Shown: positions 25,196-36,000 of the stretch, piece after piece
Layout of the letters: the number at the start of each line of letters is the position of its first letter
Position numbering within the stretch: the first letter of the stretch is position 1
Source of the DNA: Silene noctiflora
Taxonomy: Eukaryota; Streptophyta; Magnoliopsida; Caryophyllales; Caryophyllaceae
Direction: 5' to 3'
DNA length: 52,636 nucleotides
Assembly (NCBI GenBank): GCA_009801015.1
Contig: VHZZ01000689.1
Coordinates: 142,640 to 195,275, forward strand
Notes under the pieces: model-generated
What the model was told of the DNA's origin: nothing
What the model saw: only the letters and a program-made list of their open reading frames with translations
Databases searched by the model: none
Translations under genes and position numbers: made by a program

Positions 25196-25572
25196 AATTG
25201 TAGTTAAATTGAAACGCACTTCGTAGTAAACATAATAAAAAAACGATAATCAAAGTCATACAAATCGGAAAAGGGTTATAGTTTAAAAGAAACTAGTCTT
25301 AAACCCGTGCAAATTGCACGGGATTTTTATTTCAAATATCATTATGAAAAATGTAAATAATAATGTATAAGTTTTGATTGAAGTATATTTAAGATTTAAA
25401 ATTTGTATTATATTTTCTTTTGCAATTCATCACAACTTTATGAAGTACTATTTTTAAACAAAAATAATAATTAATTTGATTAATTGTAGTTAAATTGAAA
25501 CGCACTTCGTAGTAAACATAATAAAAAACGATAATCAAAGTCATACGGAATAGGGTTATAGTTTAAAAGAAA
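25196..25572. repeat. Direct duplication of about 91-97 bp flanking a Helitron terminus
   Basis: Copy 1 (25196-25292) and copy 2 (25482-25572) share 'aattgtagttaaattgaaac' through 'gttatagtttaaaagaaa', with a few small indels. Copy 1 is directly followed by CTAG and the hairpin CCCGTGCAAATTGCACGGG (about 25303-25321). On the minus strand this is a Helitron 3' end. Copy 2 instead continues 'taattac', an A/T junction that could be the unoccupied site. Confidence 0.75.
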
Positions 25573-25903
25573 TAATTACAGAAAATGTTTTGGGAGTATA
25601 CAATGTCTATCAATCGACATATATTCTCAGATCTACAAGGATTGTTTATAAGACTATTAACACACGGAGTACAAATATTAGTACTATACAAAGTACAAAT
25701 TAAAGAATAGTGATTAATTTTCATTACACATAGTTAATATATTATTACGCGATCTTTTCTTAATAAAATTAAGCTATTTACTGTATGTTTATCTTTTCTC
25801 GGTTCTAATTAATAGTCTAATTTTGTATACTTAATCGTATTGTTTACAAAACTGTACGAATAGGTTATATAATACTATATATATGATGATCGATTTATTA
25901 GAA

Positions 25904-25977
25904 CTAGTTTAGACTATGTGCATTTTATGCACGGTACGTCGGTACTTAAAGTTTAATATTTTTATAAAATTACTTAT
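25904..25977 (-). mobile_element. Helitron 3' end running into the assembly gap
   Basis: Read on the minus strand the segment ends with hairpin GTGCATAAAATGCAC (25918-25932), a spacer and CTAG (25904-25907), then T. The rest would lie in the N gap. Confidence 0.5.
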
Positions 25978-26692
25978 NNNNNNNNNNNNNNNNNNNNNNN
26001 NNNNNNNNNNNNNNNNNNNNNNNNNNNNNNNNNNNNNNNNNNNNNNNNNNNNNNNNNNNNNNNNNNNNNNNNNNNNNNNNNNNNNNNNNNNNNNNNNNNN
26101 NNNNNNNNNNNNNNNNNNNNNNNNNNNNNNNNNNNNNNNNNNNNNNNNNNNNNNNNNNNNNNNNNNNNNNNNNNNNNNNNNNNNNNNNNNNNNNNNNNNN
26201 NNNNNNNNNNNNNNNNNNNNNNNNNNNNNNNNNNNNNNNNNNNNNNNNNNNNNNNNNNNNNNNNNNNNNNNNNNNNNNNNNNNNNNNNNNNNNNNNNNNN
26301 NNNNNNNNNNNNNNNNNNNNNNNNNNNNNNNNNNNNNNNNNNNNNNNNNNNNNNNNNNNNNNNNNNNNNNNNNNNNNNNNNNNNNNNNNNNNNNNNNNNN
26401 NNNNNNNNNNNNNNNNNNNNNNNNNNNNNNNNNNNNNNNNNNNNNNNNNNNNNNNNNNNNNNNNNNNNNNNNNNNNNNNNNNNNNNNNNNNNNNNNNNNN
26501 NNNNNNNNNNNNNNNNNNNNNNNNNNNNNNNNNNNNNNNNNNNNNNNNNNNNNNNNNNNNNNNNNNNNNNNNNNNNNNNNNNNNNNNNNNNNNNNNNNNN
26601 NNNNNNNNNNNNNNNNNNNNNNNNNNNNNNNNNNNNNNNNNNNNNNNNNNNNNNNNNNNNNNNNNNNNNNNNNNNNNNNNNNNNNNNNNNNN
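25978..26692. other. Assembly gap (715 N)
   Basis: Unsequenced. Open frames drawn across it are artefacts. A Helitron end abuts its left edge. Confidence 1.
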
Positions 26693-27044
26693 TTGCTTTC
26701 CTCTCTCCTCTCATGGGTCTTTTATCTCACAATTTGGTACCCGTCTTCTCAAAGTGACGGATACCTTCCGTCACAAATGAGAAATTGTCATAATTCTGTA
26801 GGGAAAGAGCTACAATAACCAATAATAGATGCTTAAATCCACAAGTAGTCCAACTGTCCCAAAATGAAATTAATAGTTCAGGTGAAAACACTCATGCATA
26901 TCCTTATATTTTTCAGTCCCAATCCTCATCTAGCTCCAACTGTCCCAAATTAATTAAACCATCCACGAATAACTTCTTAAAATTTGAATACAAATAAGTG
27001 TGACTTATTTTACTATACCTCAAAGCCAATAATTATACGTTATA
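26693..27044. other. Intergenic DNA with a GACGG-type hairpin fragment
   Basis: At 26728-26800, 'acccgtcttctcaaagtgac' and 'cttccgtcacaaatgagaaa' contain partly complementary words related to the hairpin family at 31825. The rest is AT-rich without features. Confidence 0.4.
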
Positions 27045-27145
27045 CTTCCTCCGTTCCATTTTATTCTTTATGTTTGCTTTATACACATATATTAATACTC
27101 GTTTGATTTTGTTCCTATATTTAATTACATATTACTAAAAAAATA

Positions 27146-27402
27146 CTTCATCCGATCCACACAAATGGTAACACTTGCTTTACCACACTTGCCGAGTCAC
27201 ATTTTATAACGTGAATATATTTAGTTACACGTTATTAAAAATTATAAGAATTTGATATTCTTATAACATTCACGACGATGAATCAAACAAGATCTCTCAT
27301 GACTATATTTTATCTTATATATTAAGAGTAATATCAAAGATTTTATACGATCATGAATAATGCTAAAAAACAAGTGTTACCATTTGTGTGGATCAGAGGG
27401 AG
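27146..27402. mobile_element. Stowaway-type MITE inserted in the outer MITE
   Basis: Inverted ends: left CTTCATCCGATCCACACAAA, right-arm complement CTCCCTCTGATCCACACAAA, with the match continuing through TGGTAACACTTG. TA lies on both sides (27144-27145, 27403-27404). Its interior shares words with the outer element ('aacaagatctc', 'gaatagtgc'-like), so the two belong to related families. Confidence 0.87.
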
Positions 27403-27425
27403 TATAAAAGTTTGATATTCATGAT

Positions 27426-27742
27426 TAGGGCTGCACATAAAGTAGACCGGACTGGTAAACCGGACCGACCCGGACCGGTCCGAATACAATCCGGTCCGGT
27501 CTCCGGGTCCACGTAAATATTGTGACCGGTCTCCGGTCCGGTCCAAGCAAAAAAAAATTTACCTTAAAAAATGGAACTCGTCCACTCCAAACCCGGAAAA
27601 AACCAGACCTAATGGGTTCCGGTCCGGTCCAGTCCGGTCTGGGTTCCCACCTAACCGGTCCGGTCTCCGGGTTTGAATTATTAGGTTGTCCGGTCCACGG
27701 TCTTTACGGTTCAGTCCGGTTCTCGACCGGTGAACACCCCTA
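27426..27742. mobile_element. hAT-type MITE rich in GGTCCGGT, third insertion in the nest
   Basis: Starts TAGGGCTGCACA and ends TGAACACCCCTA (complement TAGGGGTGTTCA, 9 of 12 matching). A perfect 8-bp target duplication TTCATGAT lies at 27418-27425 and 27743-27750. An 8-bp duplication and a TAGGG end fit the hAT superfamily. The 317-bp interior is packed with GGTCCGGT and ACCGGACC words and can fold on itself. Open frames here are by-products. Confidence 0.87.
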
Positions 27743-27890
27743 TTCATGATGCACTTGGTAAGACAACTATAACAAGATCTCATATGACTGTCTTTTATAT
27801 TATATATTACAAGTTATATTAATGATTCTCATCACCTATGAATAGTGCCCATAAAGTAAACGTAAAGAATCAAATAAAACGGAGGAAGTA

Positions 27891-28714
27891 TGTCATACAA
27901 CGATCTTAATTACTACTTGTAGTTTAGTAAAAAAAAACTATAACCTAATTTTTGGAGAAAATAATATAATGTTCGACTTCAATTATGCATGCCTGCATGT
28001 TGCATCAACTTTCGACTCTCTAGAGTATATATAAAATAAATACTTACGTAAACGATTTTTAAATAACTTAAAACAAAATATTTGTAACTATTTTAGTATT
28101 ATGTGAGATATATAAATTATTAGGGCGATAACAATGGTTATAGTTTCATATCAATTATTTTTTTTTCTTGACATATAATCACAGCCGAAATTTCTTATTC
28201 AATCTAAATAATAAATTAAAAGTTTCATAATTTATTTCTAGCTCCCCTTTTCCTCTCCCTTTTCTGACATGAAATTAGTTTCTTATTTTAAAATCGGTTT
28301 CATAACTCAGCTTACAAACTCCGTATTTGTATGAAATTTCTTATATTCCTACCATTGTTATTGCTCTTATATACCATTATATATCATACAACGATCTTAC
28401 ATAAAAATCCGAACTTTCTCGACAAGGTATTATTTTTAGAAAAAAATATCCAACATCAATTTCCCAACTGTCACCCTCCAATAATTCTCCTCAAGCACTC
28501 CTTGCTGCTGCTACTTAAACCTCACAACTCTCCTTCTCCCATTTCTCACTACATCACTCATCTTTTCTCTATTAATTCAAACATAAATATCAATCTTTAA
28601 AAGTCCCACAAATTATTACTAAAACCCATTATTTCATATATATTAAGGTCCACATTATTATAATTACACACGTAATATTAGTATTAGCATTGCACGGGAT
28701 TTATACCAGTTATT
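27891..28714 (+). other. Upstream region of the TCP gene
   Basis: Very AT-rich with pyrimidine-rich stretches (28240-28600) typical of a plant promoter or leader. 'ttagcattgcacgggattta' near 28685-28704, followed by ACCAGTTAT, resembles the hairpin-and-end signature of a Helitron only about 10 bases from the ATG. The 89-codon open frame 28331-28600 is AT-driven and not accepted as a gene. Confidence 0.4.
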
Positions 28715-29782
28715 ATGGACAATAATAATACGTTCCCTCTCCACCTCCTACAAAAACTCGAACCGGCTGAGAGCGACAAATCAGCGGTCCAGGATCAATC
28801 CCAATCCGGACCGGCCGGTTTACCTAAACCGGCCCCAAAACGGGCCACCACCAAGGACCGTCATACAAAGGTAGACGGGCGGGGCCGGCGTATTAGAATG
28901 CCGGCCCAATGTGCTGCTAGGGTTTTCCAGCTGACCCGGGAGCTCGGCCACCGGTCGGATGGGGAAACCATTGAGTGGCTCCTTCAACAAGCTGAACCGT
29001 CTGTAATAGCTGCCACAGGAACCGGGACAATTCCAGCTAATTTTACTTCTTTAAGTCTTTCGGTTCGACGGTCTGGTTCAACTGTCTCGACCGGGTTACA
29101 TTCTAGGTCTTATGGGTATGGTACGGCTAGTTATAATTGTAATTATAATGTTAATAATTATAATTACGTTAATCCACAAAATTTAATGAGTTTATCCGGT
29201 ATGATGATGATTAACGGTCATCAGTTGACTAACGACCCGAATAACTGTCGGATGTTGTTCCCTAATGTTGTTACTGGAAATAGTGAGTTGGAATTATCAT
29301 CCACTTCATCTCCAACTATGCTTAATCTACACCATAGTGGAAATCTCGACACGTGTCACACGAAGAAACGTGCTAATAACAATGACGAGGATGAGAATGA
29401 GAACGAGAATGATATGGATTCAGGTCGGATCTCATATGTCGGGTCAGGTACAGGTCAGGTTCAGGTCCCGGGTAATGGAGGTTCATCAATGTGGACATTT
29501 CCTAGTACTAATGGTGTTACTATTAATAATAATAATAATAACAATAATAGTAACGGTACTATGGCTAGTGGTTTGCATTTTATGAATTTTCCAAGTAATA
29601 CTCCTATGACCACATTTCTATCGGGGCAACCTACTAGCGGTGGTGGCGGCGGTGGTGGTTATGAGGGACAATCGAGCTTGTTCGCGGCGTTAAGTGGTGT
29701 AAGAGGTGGTAGTATGGGGTCACATACTCATGGAAATGGGTCGAATAATGTAAATCATCATGGAGATAATGGATCTAATTAG
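28715..29782 (+). CDS. Class I TCP transcription factor (TCP14/TCP15/TCP8-like), intronless
   Basis: A single exon gives 355 residues. The TCP domain spans about 44-100: basic region [18 protein letters not shown], then the helix-loop-helix [40 protein letters not shown] follows, the class I (PCF) hallmark, with the shorter basic region of that class. FPLHLLQ near residue 7 matches the FPLQLL motif of the TCP14/15/8/23 subgroup. The C-terminal half is low complexity, with Asn runs (about 269-282), a [10 protein letters not shown] acidic patch and Gly runs (about 308-315), as in many TCPs. Class I TCPs bind GTGGGNCC-type sites as dimers in the nucleus and promote cell proliferation, germination and hormone responses. 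No other in-frame ATG precedes the conserved N-terminus. The exact orthologue is not resolved. Confidence 0.95.
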   Translation: MDNNNTFPLHLLQKLEPAESDKSAVQDQSQSGPAGLPKPAPKRATTKDRHTKVDGRGRRIRMPAQCAARVFQLTRELGHRSDGETIEWLLQQAEPSVIAATGTGTIPANFTSLSLSVRRSGSTVSTGLHSRSYGYGTASYNCNYNVNNYNYVNPQNLMSLSGMMMINGHQLTNDPNNCRMLFPNVVTGNSELELSSTSSPTMLNLHHSGNLDTCHTKKRANNNDEDENENENDMDSGRISYVGSGTGQVQVPGNGGSSMWTFPSTNGVTINNNNNNNNSNGTMASGLHFMNFPSNTPMTTFLSGQPTSGGGGGGGYEGQSSLFAALSGVRGGSMGSHTHGNGSNNVNHHGDNGSN

Positions 29783-30806
29783 TTAGGTATGTAAAGTTTA
29801 TTATTATATATGGTGAAATGTCCACATTTAAATAATTATTATTAAAATGAGAAAATAAAATACTCATTATGTTGATGTAAGTTCTTTTGCTTTTGTTTCC
29901 ATTCAATTTAAAGTATATGAATATCATATATTTATATGTGCATTAGCTAGCTAGGTCATAATGTCCATGATGCCCCTTTGTTCTTTATGTTGAAAGTGTA
30001 TCTATCATGTTTTGTGTACATAATTATGAAGTATATCATATGAAAATTGAGTCATGGAGATGTTCTTAATAAGAAAATTAAAAGATTTGTGATAAACGGT
30101 TTCATCAAATGTTATAATCAGGTATTCGAAAGTTTTAACTTTCAATTAGTCATTTCTTATTGTGAAATTATCCATTATTTGAGTTTACTAATCTGGTCAT
30201 TTGAAATTAAAGGTGACTCGATTATTTAGGGTAAAATATACTCAATACGACCTAAATTTGAATATGACTATCTTATATTCCTTAATCTGATGTTGGTGTT
30301 GTACTGTTGTAAACTCGTAGTGATGCTTAATGTTTGAACTAAATAAAATGTTAACAATTTCCACATTGAGTAGATTCGATAGTCAATTCTTTAGAGTGGA
30401 TTTTATTTGGATTGAGTCAACTCAAAATTTTAGTTAAAATGTTTTTATAAATAACATGATAAGAGTATATACCAAAGGCTTAAATTACTCCGAAATCAAA
30501 TTCCAAGTTCAAATCTTTTTACACTCATTTTTTCACATGATGTAGAAGGTAAGTCATAAGGTATTGTGGACATGTGGATTATTCACGTTTCAATTTAAAC
30601 TAGAAGATTTTGTTTCAAATTAGTCATTTTATACTTTGCTCTCATTCATCATATATTTTAAATTTCTTTTTTTGTGCGGATTTTTAGGACCTTACATGCA
30701 AATGACTTTTAAAGAGTAATTTTGTTATTTTAACCGTAAAAAATCTGCTGAATATGTCAGAAAAGGAACATGTGAATGAGTTGATGAATAATAGAAGTGA
30801 GTATTA
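29783..30806. other. 3' flank of the TCP gene, AT-rich intergenic DNA
   Basis: Should contain the TCP 3' UTR (several AATAAA-like words soon after the stop, for example 'gaaaataaaatac' near 29850). No further gene or repeat ends were identified. Confidence 0.5.
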
Positions 30807-31188
30807 GGTAAGATTATCCGTCAGACTCTCCAAAGTTTTAAGACTCTGCCACATCAGCTTTTCACTAACTTTTATTATTCCTTTATTGTTCAGACTTACC
30901 TCAGACTTTATACATTATTCGTCAGACTCACCTTAAACTCTACTTTTCTACTTTCCACTTCACTTATTTTTTTTTTTTTCAAAAAAAAAATGTCACATGG
31001 TATCCATTAATTGAATACTTTCCACTCATGGTGGGGTCAAGACTCACCTAAAGTCTTAAGTTGAGTCTTGGATTTCCAAGACTCAACTTAGAACTTTGTC
31101 AAGACTTTTGTAGATTATTGGTAGCCTTGAGTGAGTCTTGTCTTAAGACTTACCAAAGTCTTGTCTCAAGACTACCAATAATCTTACC
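30807..31188. mobile_element. Candidate MITE rich in AAGACTC/GAGTCTT words
   Basis: Begins GGTAAGATTATCCGTCAGAC. The complement of its end is GGTAAGATTATTGGTAGTCT, so the first 11 bases match exactly. Flanks are TTA on the left and CTA on the right, which would suit a PIF/Harbinger 3-bp target (TWA), though imperfectly. The inside holds many 'aagactc', 'gagtctt' and 'aagtctt' words that pair with each other. Confidence 0.5.
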
Positions 31189-31191
31189 CTA

Positions 31192-33029
31192 TAATTATGC
31201 CATTTTGAAACATTTTAAATCCGACCGTTTGAGTTCAATTCCATTTCGACGAGTCATACTTTCAAGTTCCAGGTAAAGTAAAATTTGAATCAGGTCAGTT
31301 TTACCGAGTCTACTTACGATCTAGGACAATACGACAACTGACAGGAACAGCCGTACAAATGAGGGAATCCAGGAGAAGGGGAGATATAAAGAGTGTTAAA
31401 TGCAGAGTACAGTAAAGTAGTGAAAGCTACAGTAATTTCCAATTAGGTAAACAGTGAAAACACTGTAGAAACACCACCCGTGCACCTGAAATTATGATGA
31501 TCATGCTCAATTTCCGTCACACAGTCTTTATTGTTTTCCCTCCTGAATGATGATGGCACAGAGCACAGGCTTGACTTGACATGCATTTGCAGTTTGCAGC
31601 AGTCTCTGGGATAAATATAGATATAAAGTATAAACCATACATTTGTAGTACACCCATCATCGACTAAAATAAAAGAAGAGTACATACATACTCTTATTTC
31701 ACACATGACAACTCTCAGACTCACTGTCTTTCAGGTGCTGCCTTGCCTTGCAGGTGTGTGTGTCTCTATATTGTGTCCCCACCACTTATTACAAAAATGT
31801 TAAAAATCAGAAGACGGTTATATTCGTCACAAGTTGAAGACGGGTTAAGTAGTACCCAAGTGGGTATTACTTAACCCGTCTTCAGCTTGTGACGGTCATT
31901 GACGGATATGCCTGTATTCAATGAGAATTTGTGGTTAAAAATAGGGTGATGATAGGCCACTACAATTTTGTTTTATGTCACTTAAATACAAGCTAATTAT
32001 TATGAGTATCTTACTATTTAATCTCTCACAATTTGAATAATGATATTAGTAAAAACAATAGTGAAATTATTATTACCCTAAAAATATGGTGTCCGCATAG
32101 GGCTGGACGCCGGAGTTGGCTAAAGCGGATGGGGCGGGTCTGCCACTCGATGTCGAATTTGGATAGATCGTAGTCCAAATAGACAAAATTTCATTTTTTA
32201 AAGCCTTTTTATGAGATTGGGCGGCCCGGGCTAGAGTATGATGTTTGGTCCGTCCCTGACCCGTAAGGGAGAGCGGGCGGACATTATGTGTTTTCTTGAC
32301 CCCTGAGCCAAGTTGGCTTGGGCCGGGTCACACTTATGATGTCTAACTCTAGGTGCATATATATGGGAGTCCAACAACATATATTTAGGTTGAAAAGGTC
32401 ATTCAAATTCTCTAAGCACCGTGAGACAAAAAGTGTAATAATAAAAATAAAGACGAAAAAAAATTATTTAAATTTTGAAAGTGCGTGTAGGAAACACGTT
32501 AGGGTTACAAATTAAAAGGCAACTAACTTCTTCTAACAGGACAAAAAATGGAATAAAGCAAGGTGTGAACGACTTAACGCATACAAGTTTAAATCAATAA
32601 TATCTAATGTAAAAAAAAAAAATTAGATTAATTTTCTACCACCTAGACCGGCAAACAGATTAGGCTGTGTCTTGTATTAGGTTTGTTGTCCACAACATCG
32701 TACGAGTTATTATTCTCCCAACCCTCGATCCATAAAATTTCTATGATTTAACTCCACTTATTTAACTCATTTATACCTGCTAAGTAGATGATTTTCACTC
32801 CGATTAATCCATATATTCCGTCAGAATTAAAAATAAATTAAATTAAGTAACTCACCAATTTAACCCAATTCAATAATCTAACCTACTTCAATAATCCATT
32901 CAACATTTCAACCCGACCCGTATTTAACTCGAACCTTGCTACCCAACCGTGCAACACTAGTTAAGCTTCTACTCCTCCCAACTCCCTCCACACTCGACTC
33001 TCGACCCTCCGACATTTCAACAAAAAAAA
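31192..33029. other. Intergenic DNA between TCP and GCD1-like genes
   Basis: Holds the hairpin element at 31825-31894 and a GGGCGG-rich stretch at 32100-32330 with no identifiable ends. The last 150 bases are C-rich leader of the next gene. No coding region is supported. Confidence 0.5.
31825..31894. repeat. 34-bp near-perfect hairpin (small fold-back MITE family)
   Basis: Arms 31825-31858 and 31861-31894 pair at 32 of 34 positions around a 2-base loop. Core words are CTTGTGACGG, GAAGACGGG and TTACTTAACCCG. The outer flanks (agacggttatattcgtcac / gtgacggtcattgacggata) suggest the whole element is about 31810-31915. Related pieces occur at 26728, 37696 and 44188. Confidence 0.8.
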
Positions 33030-36000
33030 ATGCTCCACCGCATCGCCACCGCAATTTCCCCCTTCCACCACCGCATATCAGCCGCAACAACCACCATCCT
33101 CCGCCGCTTCTCCACCACCGACAAAAACAACAACCCCAACTCCGACACCTGGAACGACTCCTGGGAAACCGCCTGGCTCCCCGACGACACCTCCCCGACC
33201 TCCACAACCACCGCACCATGGGACTCCGTCAATCCTACTGACGCCGTTTCAGTACCTGCCGACGCCGACCCCGATACGACAGCGTTTATCTCCGACATGA
33301 ACGAGAATTGGGAGGAAAGGCGACAGCGAAAGCAAAGGCAAGGGCAAAGAGGGAAGAACAACAGTGAAGATGGTGATAAGAAGGATGGAAATAATGGTGG
33401 ATTGTATAGTTTGGAGAATATTCAGAAGGATTATAGATTGAAGAAACAAAGGATTCATGCTTCTCTTTGGGTTCATGAGATTGATAAGATACAGGAAGCT
33501 AAATTGGGTGTTGATGGTGGTGCTGATGATCTTGATAAATTGCTTGATAGTTGTTCTGAGTATGTGTTTCAAGCTTTTTTAAATATCCGTTTCTCCATCA
33601 TTTGTTTACCTTTGGTTATAATCGGGTGTTGATGGTAGAACTATGCTTTATTTCTGTTATTGTATTTTGTTTGATTGATAGGTTTTCCGTCTTGATCCTT
33701 TGTTTAGCGTTGATTTGAATATCTTCGTGGAGAATTAAAATAAAAGTAGTAAATTGTGGTGTGCACGCCAAGTGTTCGATAAAATGTCTGAGAGAGGAGG
33801 GTTTGTTCTGACTTTTGTTTAGGGTAATTAAGCTTTGAAGGAGCTAAATTGAGATTGATAAGGTTGCTTGATCGTTGCTCTCAGTATGTTTGTTGGGCTA
33901 GTTTCTAATTTTTATGTGTTGTGATGTTGTGTTTGATTTTGGTGTACACACCAAATGCTTGCTTAAATGTCTGATAGAGTAGTAGTGGCGATATTAAGGA
34001 GCTACCAGGGGTGTACCCTCCGAGACAATGAATAATTTCAAAATTTTAGTTAAAATATTCTGAACATTTTCCCTAATTTACCTTATTGCATTCCTAGGTT
34101 TACCCCCCAAAAATTTTCAGCCCTAGCTATGAATCTTGGTTTTCGCAGAAGGGTTTGTTCGAAGTTCTGTTTTAGAGATATTGAGATTTCAATTTTGATT
34201 CATGGGTTGTTTTCTATAACTAGGAATGCCTCGATAGTATATGCTTTCCACTAATTGTGTGAGAAGGATGAGATATTTATTTGAGCATTTACATGTGGTG
34301 TTTGGCCTCTTATGCTGGAAGTTGTTAATACTTGAATGTGTGGAATTGCTATGACTTAAGAGGATTGGGAAGATTTTCAGCTACGGTTTGAAGTGAATTC
34401 ATTGCTAGTTTGGATGTACTCTGAATTATAACATCCATGGCAAATGCTTATTTCTGACTTTAAAATGATTGATAAGTTTACTATTTGGAAATGAATAAGA
34501 ATACTTACTAATTTATGTGCTTTTGGCTGTGAATATGAGAGGGTAGAGAATGGAAGAAAGAAATGGTAAAGGAAAGGGGGAGGGGACAGCAATAAATTTG
34601 TCTTCATTTGGTTTAGAGGGAAACGAAGATAATAGGCAGGGAGAAAATCGAATGGTGTGGTGTAGTAATCAGATAGTTGGATGAGATGGGCTAGCCGAGG
34701 TGATAACTAGATTGAGGATAGTTTAGAAAGCCTAATTCAGATTGTTGTCGAGAGTTGTTGTTCGTCTTGTAATACGTATGGTTTAGTTTAGCCATGCTTT
34801 GTGTAAAGATCTTTTAGTTAGAATCCGATGGTTTTGTATTTGTGATGATGCTATACTCTTATTATGATCCTTTGCAGCTTAGACAATCATGGCAATTTGT
34901 TAATAGTTTGGCTGTTAATGGCGTCAATAGCTATGGGATGTTCCATGATGTTCAAAGGCATAAATGTCCCTCTTTTTGAACTTTTTCCCTACTTTACCTT
35001 ATTGCATTACTAGGCTTCCCCAAAATTTTTTTCAGTCCTAGCTATGAATTTTGGTTTCTGCAGAAGGTTTTGTTCTGACTTCTGTTTTAGACTTTGGAGA
35101 TATTCACTTTTTAATTTTGATTAAAAAACTGGGTATTTTGGATTATCATGTGTTGTTTTCAATTATTAGGGATGTGTCGATTCTGTGTGCTTTCGCTTGC
35201 TTGCCACGGGTTGTTTCGATTGTTTGAGATGGATAAGATGTTTATTTGAGCTTGTACATGTAATTAGCCTCTCCAGCCGCAAGTTGTTACTATTAGAATG
35301 TGTAATTGTTTTGACTTACAGAGGATTTGGAAGACGTTTGCCTACTATTTGAAGTTAATTCTTTCAAGATGGGATATTCTCTCAGTTATAACCTCCGTGG
35401 CATTTTCTGATTTTCTGATACGAGATAATTGATAATTTTCACATTTGGACATGATCGACTATATACATATTTACGCGCTTTTGCCTGCGAATTCGGAGGG
35501 TAAGGGAAGGAACAAAGGATAAAGCAAGGGGAGGGGATTGCAGATTTGCAGTGATCTTGTCTTTGTTTGGATTAGGGGAAATGAAAATAATAGGCCTGGA
35601 GAAAATCAAATGATGTGTTAGAGATCAAATAGTCAGCTGAGATGGGCTAGCTGAGATGATTACTAGGTTGAAGATAGTTTGAAAAGCCTAACTCGAATTG
35701 CTGTCAGTAGTTTGCTGTGCATCTTAGAATATGTATGGTTTGGTTTAGCAGTATACTCTGCAAAACAACCATTTTGTGTCTCCGATAGTTTAGGGTTGAT
35801 GGCTTGATGCTATACTCTTACTATCTGTTGAAGGTTGGTTATTTCTCAAGTATTTTTGGTTATTAGCGACATCAATAGCTATGGCTATCCATCCCCTAAT
35901 GTTTCATGATGTCCAAGACATGAGTGTCACTCGTTGACTCGTTCTATAGCCATGGAACCTGCCCCGGCCTCTCTTCTAAAAGAAAACGTGTACATGAACA

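Larger units (their letters stand above)
27045..27888. mobile_element. Stowaway-type MITE (outer shell of a nest)
   Basis: Terminal inverted repeats of about 39 bp: left CTTCCTCCGTTCCATTTTAT..., right arm complement CTTCCTCCGTTTTATTTGAT..., with roughly six mismatches. A TA dinucleotide lies on each side (27043-27044, 27889-27890). Stowaway elements are non-autonomous Tc1/mariner relatives that duplicate TA. Removing the two internal insertions leaves about 260 bp, a normal Stowaway length. Confidence 0.85.

Noticed and set aside
25916-26818. Long open frames on both strands across 25.9-26.8 kb
   Set aside because: They exist only because N bases carry no stops. The real sequence on either side is short and unrelated.
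27343-27783. Three small frames with RTGPDR/GPVQSG-like peptides
   Set aside because: They lie within the GGTCCGGT array of the hAT-type MITE, and the residues follow from the repeat words.
28331-28600. 89-codon frame starting with a hydrophobic, signal-like stretch upstream of the TCP gene
   Set aside because: The hydrophobicity comes from T-rich DNA. No family motif, no conserved C-terminal peptide and no separate promoter evidence. It overlaps the likely TCP leader.
32908-33572. Minus-strand and alternate-frame open frames rich in Arg, Ser or Leu over the GCD1-like first exon
   Set aside because: Shadows of a C-rich, biased coding exon. The plus frame from 33030 is the one that joins in phase to the conserved downstream exons.
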